NCBI GenBank assembly: GCA_964035545.1
Contig: OZ037766.1
Span: forward strand, 6,983,722 to 7,047,721
From: Bugula neritina
Lineage: Eukaryota; Bryozoa; Gymnolaemata; Cheilostomatida; Bugulidae
Direction: 5' to 3'
Length of the DNA stretch: 64,000 nucleotides
Shown here: positions 53,578 to 64,000 of the stretch, piece by piece
Layout of the letters: each line of letters opens with the position of its first letter
Position numbering within the stretch: the stretch's first letter is position 1
Made by a program: the position numbers and the translations under genes
The notes under the pieces: model-generated
Seen by the model: only the letters and a program-made list of their open reading frames with translations
Databases searched by the model: none
Told to the model about the DNA's origin: nothing

Positions 53578-56500
53578 CGTGCGTGTGTGTGTGTGTGTGT
53601 GTATACAACTTATATTAGATAGTTAGGGCTTACATATTGTGAGTAATGCATGACACTTGTGTAGTCATAAGGTACATTCAAGTCTGTCACATCCATAACT
53701 GAGTACTTCATAAAATTATGCAACAAATTTGAGTAGATATTTTCTTTATGAATAGTGACGTAGTCATCTCTATCAGGTCTTGTCTGCTCGTGCTGGAATC
53801 CAATAGCATGAGCAATCTCATGTAGGATAACTCCTTTCTAGAAAATACCAATACATTTATTAACTTATGATTGGAAAATGACAGCAAGATTGTTGTTGTC
53901 ATGAAATCAGTTTATATTAAAGAAATCACAAAGATATGACTATATATGCAACTTTATACGAAGTAGACTGAGATTATCTGCATAAAGTTGCAAATAATGC
54001 CGTGAAGCTAAAAAGAGAAAATGGTTGAGATTGACTCGTTGTGATGAGGTGGTAGGAGTAGAAATATATGATTATATAGTAACTGAATTGATTAAGGTAG
54101 TGACACCACAGCTTTTAGTACAATAAAAAAGGTTTGCAACAACTTTAAACTTAATAATCTTTAGTCTTAAAGCCTCAAGCCTTTGCTGTGTTCAGTCGTG
54201 CATTGAAATAGTTAGGACAAATAATTCATCTCTTAGACCGTCTTTTTACAGCATCTCATACTATTGCTTAGTAGAGCATTTTTAAAATATAACAAGATAA
54301 TTTGGAGCTAATTTGATGAGCAAAGCAAAACATTACTCGGCCAAACTTCCCTCATGCAAAATTTAGATGTTTCAACAAAAAGCAAACCAGCTCATCAGCA
54401 TTAATTTTATTCACTCACAAAAATAGATGTTCCACAAGAACTCCAGAATAATGCGTCCTTTTAGATAAGTGATGTCTTACTTGTATTATAATTATGTGAC
54501 TTCCTAAAATTTATAATGAGTTATCTTCCCTTTATTTTACTAGCTATTGTATATAATTGCATCATTTTGGTTTGTAAAAGGGTTAAAGATTCAAGCATAT
54601 AACACAAACACTCAACTAAAAACTAATTTTGCTTTTCACGGCTCGCTAGAGTAAGTATAGAGGCAAGTAATAAACTTGAAATCTCGAAAACAAAAATATT
54701 AGCAAACAATTTTTTCTTCAGACATGCTTATGAGACATTAGAAGTTGACTCACATTGTAGTAACTTTAACATAAAAGAAGGAAATGTCCAAATTTAGGTG
54801 ATTATGAGTCAATTGATCATCATTCCAATGTTGTTTGCTTTGGTTTACAAAAAGTAGTATATAACATAATGTGCATATGCTATTCTAACTATGTATTCTA
54901 GTTATAACACTGTTATTTGAAACTTGTTTAAATCACTTGATGTTGTTGAAAGCATTGGCTGCAGAGTTTATTCTGGCAGACAAGCAGCCTCTATTATTCA
55001 GTTTAGTTCCTCAACCAGCAGGAACTTGCCTGACCTTATAATCAGATTTGATGATTCAACATGTAAAAAGACATATTACCAGATGCTTAATATGAACACA
55101 CAATAACTTATATCTTTAATGAAATACTAAAAAATTCGGTGAGATTAATATTTAAAAGCTGCTCTTTTTAATTATAAGTATTCCAAGAAATCTATAGCTA
55201 CATAGATACTAAAGATTTGGAGTCTCATCATCAAAAAATTTGGCAAAATGAGGCAAGGCATAGAAAAATTCTTCACGTTAAATTTTAAATTCAAATCCTA
55301 TGTGCTTAACCTACACAGAGATGAGACAACTCTGCAAATGCTACCAACATTATATTGTCACCTACTTGCAGCTATGCTAACATTTGGGCTTGCTAATAAA
55401 TTAAGTTGCTAAAGAAACTAATTGTGATGAATTGCTCAAGTTAATAGTTGAAAGAGAAAAATGAGTTTTGAGTTCAGTCTTATATTATTAATATCCACTT
55501 AGTGTTTGAGTTTCAACTGCTAAAATAATAATTAAAATCACTACTATATTCTTTCAACTTTGAGCCATCTAATTACTTAAATGCTTTTCAATAATAAAAT
55601 ATCACAGATCATCTTTTCAAGCCTTTTTCGAAACAATCGACTCTATTAAGCCTAAAATATTGCCGTGAATTTAATGGTATCCACATTTCAGAAATAAGAT
55701 TGTATACACGAGTCTCTGTTGAAATAATTATGATACTACTTCATAACATAATAGATAATATAAACACTCTTATCTATATAAATAGTATTACAACTATTTC
55801 AACCTTATTGCATTAACAAGTATAGTACACAATAAATAAACTGTTTAGGGTAAATTAACTGATTCTGACTCACCATTCGACAAATAGGAGCCAAGTTGAC
55901 AGATTGATTTCCTCCTTGCATACCAACGTACGAAGAACACCCGTCGCCATCTTGAAATTTGATATAATTCTTATCCCCAGCAATAGCTGGCACAAACCGA
56001 AGACAAGTATATTTGTGAAAGTCACCAATGGCTGACAAGATTTCCATTCTCTCTGTTGACGCTAAAATTATTCAATACAACATTGTACTTTGAAACCATG
56101 GAATTTATTTTTAATCATTGTTACACTTCAATACTTTCCATGGCTTTTAAATAATTTCATTTTCCATTATAGAACTTAAATGTGCGTACAGGTAAAAAAA
56201 TTCAAGCATTCATGATGAATGAGCAAACATTTAATTGCTTGTTACGATATGTATTGCAATATCTCAAACTTAATAAGTTTTGAACTCTTATAATACACTT
56301 CAGATGCACATTGACTTGGTGACTCTCAAGGGAGGTAGAAATCAGCTTACAGAACTGAGGAGAGATATAGTAGGGCACTTTAGCATCTGGCCATCTGTAG
56401 TCTTCTGATTTTATAGCTTTCCTCTTCTTTCTTGTGCTCGACGTAGTTGTGGTCTCTTCCAATACCATATCTTCCATATTCTAATAATCAATGAAAAGCA

Positions 56501-59150
56501 GGGCATGCAGCTGATTGCAAGCTATAAAAGTTATACACAAACTAAGTAGCCAATCAATTGAGAATAACATAAAATATAAACTCTTGAATAAATTTTAGCT
56601 TCATTTGCTGCAGATATATTCTTGAGTGGATGGCTGTACAGAACTAACAAATAGTTGATAAGCACAGTTCCTGGCTTCAGTTTGAATCAGCTTAAATAGT
56701 TTCTTTATACATTGAAGGAAGTTACCAAACAGTGTTTTTGTCCATATAACAGCAATCAAACAGTGAATCATGACAGCATGCTTCACAGATCAGAATTTTA
56801 TTGCAAACCAAGTTTATGACATATGACCTCCAAATGTATGTTCAGTACAATCTGAAGCCCTATTTATGTAGCCTTACAACAGTGTTTCAATAAATTCCAA
56901 GTAGAAACTGCAGGTGATTATTGTGTCATGATTTTAATGTCATCATAGTTCTGTTTTTCACTGCTTACAATACTGATGTAGGATATATTTCATAGATCGT
57001 TTATACTAGTATGGATATATAGTGTACGTTATATTTCATGGCATGCGAAAATTATTATTTTTCTTGAAAAAAATCTTTGATAAGCACGAGTTATGCTAAG
57101 CTGTAAACTAAGCATTTTATAACCAACTATACAGTATTAGGTAAGTATAACAGAATATTTGATCACTCTATCTCATAAATGATCAGTTATGGAAAATGCT
57201 AGAATAAAAACTCATACCTCTCTCATTTTCATGTAAGTCTCCATTTTGAACATCATGTCCAGCTCTAACATAACTGTATCTTCACTCTGCATTATTTCAA
57301 ACATCTTACCTGCAAAATATTTGCCTATCGTATTATTTCAAGCATTTCTTTTTAATACGATTTATTTGACTATATATACACTCAAGAGTCCATACTGCTC
57401 ACCAAGTAACAGTACAGTTAAGTGGATAAATTTTAATAGCTGAAGTTCGTTAATATTCTTAATAAATTTTAGTTTGGGGCAGAAGTTGAAACTGTTGCAA
57501 GAAAATAACTTCTTTTACTAGATTTCTATTCTAGAACAGTGACTCTTCTCTATTTCTGCATCTATACCTCTTATACTCATTCTTATAAATATAATGCTTC
57601 ATGCATTGAAAATATCCTGCAAAATATGACAGCAAGAAGTTCCCAAATTATTCATTGGAAGAATTAACTCCCCCCCCCTTTTTAATTACAGAATATTCGT
57701 ATGTGTGCCTAGAGACTAGTTAGAGTATATACATCTTTGCTTTTTCTCTACATGTAAAGTGCTATACATGTAGCATAATACCTTCACCTGTTTGTGACTA
57801 ATACTGTAAGTATAATTATAGCATATAGGCACACCTATGACTATTCTATGAGATAAGGGAGAGAGGGGGAGTGTTCTATGAGTGTATGGATTAATAATTA
57901 ATTTGGGACATTCTTGCCTTCATATATACACCAGATAGTATTCTCAATGTAATTATATTTACATTAACATTATTAGGAGAAATAAGTATAATGATGAAAG
58001 ATAAAAATACTAAATGATTTAGAATATAACAATGTGCACCTAAAACAGATAATGTTGCATGCATTGTTTGAATTATTAGCTAGTACACTTAAAGTGAAGT
58101 GCTCTGGAGTTGACATTATAATTTTTTACATTTTTGTAACATGAGAAGTTGCTACTAAATTTGGAGTAGTAGAGTGGTTTAAGCAACAGAGTGTGTTTAA
58201 CTGAAAACACAAGTGGGGTTGCTGTTATGTAATAAAGCTAGAATAAGCAACGAAAGTGACAAAAAACCTAAGCATCTTTTTATGAATAACAATTTTTTTT
58301 ACAGATGAGGTAGGTGCAGTGTAGTGAAATTAGCGCTACTTTGCTAAGCTATTTTAGCTATAATAAACCGTACTAAGAAAAGCTTTCTACAGCACAGCCA
58401 GTGCTAACTAAAAGACCTCTGGCACTTGTCAATAGTTGGTGCTAGTGGACTAGTGTAATTTTAAGAGAGCAAAATAATCTTGACGATGTCAATAAGATGT
58501 CAATAAGATGTCAATAAGATGTCAATAAGATGTCAATAAGATGTCAATAAGATGTCAATAAGATGTCAATAGAAGTCAATGAGATCAACCAATGTATATT
58601 AGAATAAAACATAATAAAGGACATCAGTGAAGAGTTAATGCCCAACTCAAAGCCTAGTTCACTACATGCAGTAATGGAAAAATTCAGAAAGCCTGCGTTC
58701 TAGATTAGAAATGTAGCATACCAAATAAACATCTATAAAAAAAATAAAACTATTGAAATTTCCAGTATTGCACCTTAAGTATTAGCTACACCATTGCCAA
58801 GCAGGAATTATACAGAAGAATTCACAAATATTAAGTTCTTTTGAGCCAAATAAACTTACTCATTGCTCTTTTAGACCCAGCATTAATGATTGCTTCATCC
58901 ATAGTCATGTGCTGTCCATTAACTACCATGCCGGAAGAACCGGCTAGCATACTCACCTGAAATAGTTGGACAACATTGATATGTAGAGTGAGGGTCACAA
59001 TATGCTAATCAGTCACCAATTATAACAGCAACAACAAGCTTTATCAAAAAAAGTCTCCCTAAACTTCCTTTTTAACTGATTGTCAGTGTTTAAAGAGAAT
59101 ACTAGTTTTTATCTCACCAATATGGTGCCTGTTAGGAGCAATCTATGCAT
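49303..59150 (-). CDS. Astacin-family zinc metalloprotease with four ShKT domains (copy C)
   Basis: Twelve exons on the minus strand: 59118-59150, 58860-58956, 57218-57309, 56351-56480, 55874-56061, 53634-53837, 53061-53199, 52473-52583, 51875-52021, 51300-51473, 49922-50046, 49303-49446; 1584 nt, 527 residues. Exon phases are identical to copies A and B. Order: signal peptide, propeptide with RKKRK (91-95), astacin domain ([11 protein letters not shown] start), zinc motif [13 protein letters not shown] starting at 186, Met-turn SVMHY at 241, Cys module with CKCWCDSGD, and four ShKT domains. HEIAH keeps all zinc ligands; Gly is replaced by Ala at a tolerated position. One Cys-flanked loop reads APICRM where A and B have APGCR. 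Exon 7 is nine bases longer than in the paralogues. Head-to-tail with copy B (B lies downstream on the same strand), so a tandem duplication is likely. Confidence 0.9.
53303..53601. repeat. Interrupted (TG)n microsatellite
   Basis: TG repeats with GCGTGCGT and TTTGTG interruptions, in protease C intron 6, starting about 33 bp after the exon 6 donor on the sense strand (as CA). Confidence 0.95.
57465..57570. mobile_element. Partial MITE (right half)
   Basis: TTAGTTTGGGGCAGAAG, TTTCTATTCTAGAACAGTGA and the end CTATTTCTGCATCTATACCTC follow the right half of the family. Intron 2 of protease C. Confidence 0.5.
58486..58570. repeat. 11-bp tandem repeat ATGTCAATAAG
   Basis: Seven to eight near-perfect copies in intron 2 of protease C. 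Confidence 0.95.
58664..58775. mobile_element. MITE copy, internally shortened
   Basis: Left arm GCAGTAATGGAAAAATTCAG, AGCCTGCGTTCTAGATTAGA; right arm TTTCCAGTATTGCACCTTA. Intron 2 of protease C. Confidence 0.65.
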
Positions 59151-61651
59151 TCTGTCAACTCTACTGCTTGGCTGCTGCTGATCAAACTGATGACATCAAG
59201 TTCAAGTTAGACTTTGCTGAATTCTACTCGTAGGTTACAAGCTTTATTAAACTTGGCTGTTTAACCTTTAACCTTTTACCCCCTATAGCAAAAGATATAA
59301 AGATTATGTCATGTAGACCACGTGACATCTTTGAATACTACAGTCAATAAAAATAGATCAAAAAAGACTTGTTTATGCCATCAACGTCTGCTGATCTGCT
59401 TAACCTCTCATCTTTATATCATTATGCTACTGGAATTCCAAGAAAGTTGAAACCAATATAGACTAATATCTAAATCTGGAACAATATGGGCTTTGGGACT
59501 AATTTTTAAACTTAGTGCAGAACACTAGCAACCTCTGACCACTAAGAGAGGACTAACAACCTATGGCTGTTGGACTGATCTTTGCCTTATGGTAGCTTTT
59601 AGTTAAATATAAAATAATTTATCACACAATGTCTCACAGCCTTTCACAAAAATGTATTTGTTTGTGGGTAGCTACTTCGAACATAGATACAACATAAACG
59701 AATCTATGCAACACTCACTCACCTTTTCTGATCAGTCAGTCAGGTGGAATTTCAAAACTTATAGTTATTATTTAAATTAGAAGTAAAAGATACTGCAAGA
59801 TTTCACATTTCTCAGCCAATCTGCCGTAACATCTATCTAATCTAATGTACTAAAATCTAGATACAGCTCTACTTACAGATGATCTGCGGATTGTTGAATG
59901 GATTACTAGCTTTATCCTGAAATAGCAGCTTTAGAAATCATTCAAATACCATACTGATCTGAAAGAGTTGATGTAACAACAAACCAATCCCTTCAACTAG
60001 GCTTTAATTGTAGCTACTTGCTGTTCGCTGGTATTCAAGTTTTAATGAAATGATTTGCCAGGCTGAAAAGTAGTTTACTAACTGGTGCATAAAGCTAACA
60101 ATTCCTTGGCAGTTACAAAGCTAATAAATCATTACCTCGGTCCTGAATGCGAACATCTCGCGGGCACAATGTGATCAAAGGGTTGGTGGTTAGAAGGTTG
60201 AATTTGATAGGCTTTCGGCTTCCTGCTATAGTGCTAATCATGGTTGTTATTGGACTATTTGGCAACAGATTATCTATAAGGGATTCATTTTTAGCCCTAA
60301 GTTAATCTATTCTTAATTATCTGCAAAACAAATACATTGTTGTTTGTGACAAGAGTCATCTCATCTCAAATTGCTCTGTCTCATCACGTGTAGCCTGTTT
60401 ATAGGGCTGCACTTTTATTTGATCTATTTAACGCTTATAATTACTATTTTAGCAAAAAATAATTAGTTATTTAAAACATCTTTAGAGGTTGACATAAAAG
60501 TTAAATCGTCGAAATGCAAGAAGAGTTTTTAGTAAGGCAAATAAACTCGTCATTGTAAAACTATAGTCTAATAAAAACAACTAAAAGCTAGCTCTGAACT
60601 TCTACACGGAAGCTAATTATTAGCTGTTAAAGTGGGTAGAAGGACGAGTCAAAACTGAAGCATAAAGAATGTTGCTAAACTGATTAGAGGTTTGTCAAAA
60701 CTATCAATCAAAAATTCACAGCAAGCATTTGCTATATTCCTCAAATGTAGCAGTTGTATGTGATTTTTTATCTATTTTCCATCAGCATTGAGATAAAACT
60801 CTCAATGATTGAATTGAAACTACAGAGTAGCACTGTATTAACTACTGTACTGCGTTAGAGGTGGGCGTACCAGGTCACTTTATGCCTTTCAAGTAAAAGA
60901 ATTTAATAATGTTGTAATAGGGCTGGTTATGTTAACTAAAATACATCAATTACAGGCCTGCTTATGAAACAGAGAGCTTTCTACGTTGAAACGCAGCATG
61001 AGTGGATTTACAAAAGCAATAGAATGACAACTCAACAAGCTAAAGTATTTAGAGCAATTATGAATGAGTTAGAACAGGTGCACTAATACCTACGTATTTC
61101 AACACAACTGCCAAAAGTTGTTGTAAGTGCCAACAATCTCAAGTTACGAGTGTGCATTGCTATATTTGAGGTAATACTATCGGAATAAGAATAAATGACA
61201 CAAACATCTGATTGAATACCAAATGGTATATTTATTTTTACAACAAGTATGACCTGAGTTGTTACTAGGAAATAAATCTAACCAAGTATGACGTGGCAGT
61301 TATCTAAATAATTAACTATGTCATAGAAACTAATAAAAGGTATATGATGAATGGGTAACCTACTTTTCGAAACTCTAGAAATCCAAGGTAGAATCTAGTT
61401 TGAAATCAAAAGTAATATAATTTCAAAAAGTAGTTAAGGGTTTATAGCTTACTAAAAGCTCAAATTCTGCCATGTCTTAGAATTGACATAACATTATGAA
61501 GTAGAAGGTTGTTTTGTCGGTAATGTGATGGTGCCTGCATGTTTTTTTGTATATTACCTTTTTTAGCTTCAAATCAAAATTAAAAGTTTAGGTTTAAGCG
61601 TAAGTGCATAGTGGAGTAAGTAAACTGAATACTGTTATTGCATGGTATGTC

Positions 61652-61718
<67 letters not shown>

Positions 61719-62402
61719 CTAAAATATAACAAAAGTAATCAGAGAAGTACCAAAAAATTCAAATATATAATTGATGGCTGTGCCTAAAATATTATATGCA
61801 TTAAACAACCAATCTAAACAAACTTTCAAGTTGAAGAAAAAAAATTTTAGTTTTCACTGCAGTTTTCACAAATTGTCAATTTATGAATATTTCAATTTCA
61901 CACCAAAACAGTAGCAATTGTCCCTCACATGCAAAGCACTAAGAAATATAAGTAACTAGCTATTTTCTTTTTATCGACACCAGATTTTCTGAGCATTTAT
62001 TAAGGTTAATCAATTTTGTTATTTTAAATAAACTTTTGATTGTTTAGCATATAATATTTTACATATTAATAAACATCAGATCTCCCTGTTCACTGCCTGC
62101 TACAGTTTAATCGCAATGCTATTATATAATGGTAGCCCTATCAAATGGTTATAGCTTGAACTTGTGTGTAAACTCTGGAAATATGAGGTTCATTGAGGGA
62201 AAAATCCTAATTATAGAGTGCTCTTTGTATTCACTTGTTTTAGCTCTAGTGTAGCAATGTAAGAGGTAAGTGTATGCAAAAGTATTTGCTTATTTTTATT
62301 TTTTGTAACAATGTTATCCAGGTATGTTTAGTTGTTGCATGTTACTGAGTTCATCACATTGCAGTGACACAAACCTAAGGTTAAATATCCGTAGTAGATA
62401 TC
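59151..62402. other. Upstream region of protease C and gene-poor sequence
   Basis: Minus-strand donor-like GTGAGT near 59715 and GTAAGT near 59873 could end non-coding 5' exons of protease C. No coding sequence recognised. An (AT)n run occupies 61654-61717. Confidence 0.35.
61654..61717. repeat. (AT)n microsatellite
   Basis: About 32 uninterrupted AT units. Confidence 0.95.
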
Positions 62403-63689
62403 ATAGGGGTAAGGGGGGGGGGAATTTTGCATTTGTTGCTCTCCTTCGTCTGTTTTTCAAGTTACTAGTTCAATAATCTCTAGTCTTAATGCTGCATCTG
62501 TTGTCTATTACAAGTATCAGTTTGTTGTTTCTATCTCTCTCACAACTTTCAGAATAATCAAATTTTCATGACGAAAAAATTGGCCCATTGTACCCCGGTA
62601 CAGGGGTACAATGGGCCACTGGGTGGGACACAACAAATATATTGAAATTTTGCGTATTTTGTTACATCTGATCTTTATTTATTTAATGTTACAAATAAAT
62701 AAAGATACTCTTTCAGTTCTACGGCAAAATTCATGTTTTAGCTGTACAGTTTGTGCCACTACGGATATTAGAGGAAGGCAAAATAAAACGCACGTCACTT
62801 GGTTCTGCAGTGCCATTATCATTACTGTTTAGAACTAAAAATATTCTGTTTCTTTTACTTCAGAGGAACGTTTACTAAAAAATAACTTTAGTAACATGTA
62901 CTACAAAATTCCGAGTGGACTTTTTTCTATGAACTGTAGTTAAGGTGCATGCATGGCTAAGGTACTAGAGTACGGAAGGGAGAGGGGGGAGCAAATGAGC
63001 AAATCACAATTTATTTCAGTCAAATACATGTATATTCCTTCAATGGTGTAATATATAATGATTATCATGACTATCTACTAGTAGCAACAGCAGAGTGTTT
63101 TGTATTATGTATAAAATGGCAAAGCTTTAACCTCACCAGATGTATATATTAGAGGAGCTTCAACTTGTAATTTTGTAGTCTTACCATGATGTCTTTGATA
63201 TTTTACAAAAAGGTCAGAAATAGCTATATCTATAGATTTTAGTAACATTTCAACCAACTTTTTGGGCAGACAAACCAATAACAGTGATCAGGGTGCAATA
63301 ATCAGGTGGCCCATTGTACCCCGTGTGGCCAAATTGAAAATAAATGTGCCTCAAGGAAAATTTATTTCAGTGTTTACCGTTATACTAGTTAAGCAATGTA
63401 GAGACAAGCAATGGCAACAATATTAGTAAAATATAGGGTTCTTGCCTTTGAGTATAAAAAGTTATAAAGCTTTAATGACATCCTAAAAAATTTACAAAAA
63501 GTAGGTAAAAACAGTTTTTTACTCGCCTTTTCAACACGTATGTTCCGCAAGTGTTGAAACTACAAAGGCTGAATAATTATGTCAATATCTTTTTATGAAA
63601 AAAAATCATAACTTTAAGTCAATAAGTTCTCTCACAATTTGGCTGGCTTTTTGTACCCCTATGACCGTTGTGCCCCCCCTTACCCCTAT
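62403..63689. mobile_element. Candidate DNA transposon with terminal inverted repeats
   Basis: The ends form a 16-bp perfect inverted repeat, ATAGGGGTAAGGGGGG at 62403-62418 and its complement at 63674-63689. Inside, TGGCCCATTGTACCCC occurs at 62582 and 63306 and in inverted form at about 62603, where the first and third copies make a 16-bp-arm hairpin. No transposase is seen (longest frame 73 codons), so it would be non-autonomous. The target-site duplication is not clear. Confidence 0.5.
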
Positions 63690-64000
63690 TATGTAAAGTT
63701 TTTTCTTGCACTAGACTTGCTTGGAGACTGCACTTCACCTGGGCTGGGGTTTGTGCCCGTTCCGCCACTGGTTTTGATTACTAACTCAATTTCAAAGTTA
63801 GCTTGACTCAGCTGTATAGCTAGCTACTGTTAACTATTATAGCTATTTATAATTATTTATAGCAAGCAAGTAAATGAAAATTAGTAGTCAGTATCTTACT
63901 CAGAACACAACCACAAGGTTCCACGGTTGTTTGGTTGGTTATATAAGGAAGGTTAGTCTGTTATATAATAAAAATAAAGAAGAAATACAACTCGTGAGCC
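63690..64000. other. Terminal stretch, no recognised feature
   Basis: AT-rich with no exon or repeat family identified. Confidence 0.5.

Noticed and set aside
62580-62618. Strong hairpin resembling a bacterial terminator or attachment site
   Set aside because: The context is eukaryotic and the arms recur as a motif within a candidate transposon.
62611-62832. 73-codon open frame in the candidate transposon
   Set aside because: Hydrophobic and Cys-containing by composition only; no recognisable domain or splice context.

Overview
The window is nuclear DNA from an animal, very probably a marine invertebrate. The genes have many small exons with GT-AG introns. The background is AT-rich, with abundant micro- and minisatellites, a tRNA-derived SINE family, a MITE family and a Ty3/Gypsy retrotransposon. 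The phylum cannot be fixed from sequence alone. Multi-exon astacin proteases carrying ShKT domains would fit molluscs, bryozoans, annelids or cnidarians. All gene models were spliced by eye and checked for reading-frame and phase continuity at every junction.

Layout. (1) 1349-8433 (+): the 3' part of a fibrillin-like, EGF-domain extracellular matrix gene. (2) 10495-16265 (-): a complete nine-exon SLC35A-type nucleotide-sugar transporter of about 385 residues. (3) 16.5-17.5 kb: a TAG/TAT-rich satellite. (4) 19366-22820 (+): a six-exon secreted protein of about 232 residues, with three ShKT domains and a probable GPI anchor. (5) 24606-31039 (+), 32069-48359 (-) and 49303-59150 (-): three paralogous zinc metalloproteases of the astacin family (529, 530 and 527 residues). 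Each has 12 exons with the same intron phases, a propeptide ending at a basic site, the catalytic domain, a six-Cys 'CWCDSG' module and four ShKT domains. (6) 34697-42356: an apparently intact, very young Ty3/Gypsy element in intron 7 of the second protease, in the same orientation as the gene. (7) 59-64 kb: no recognisable genes, but a 1.3-kb candidate DNA element with terminal inverted repeats at its right end.

Most noteworthy signal. Three minisatellites in two unrelated genes each repeat the DNA that spans an exon/intron boundary, so they carry several copies of a splice site. One carries nine 5' splice sites (13719-13960), one carries four in-frame 3' splice sites (12476-12563), and one carries seven 5' splice sites (25931-26270). 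This looks like a recurrent process that multiplies splice junctions, with consequences for isoform choice and perhaps for intron birth.

Second signal. The Gypsy element is GC-rich in an AT-rich host, and its LTRs show one visible difference. It has a textbook -1 frameshift site: a TTTAAAC slippery heptamer, a 6-nt spacer and a perfect 10-bp hairpin.

How the genes relate. The matrix protein, the ShKT protein and the three astacins are all predicted to be extracellular. Clustering, shared exon phases and similar ShKT exons suggest that the ShKT genes arose locally by tandem and inverted duplication.
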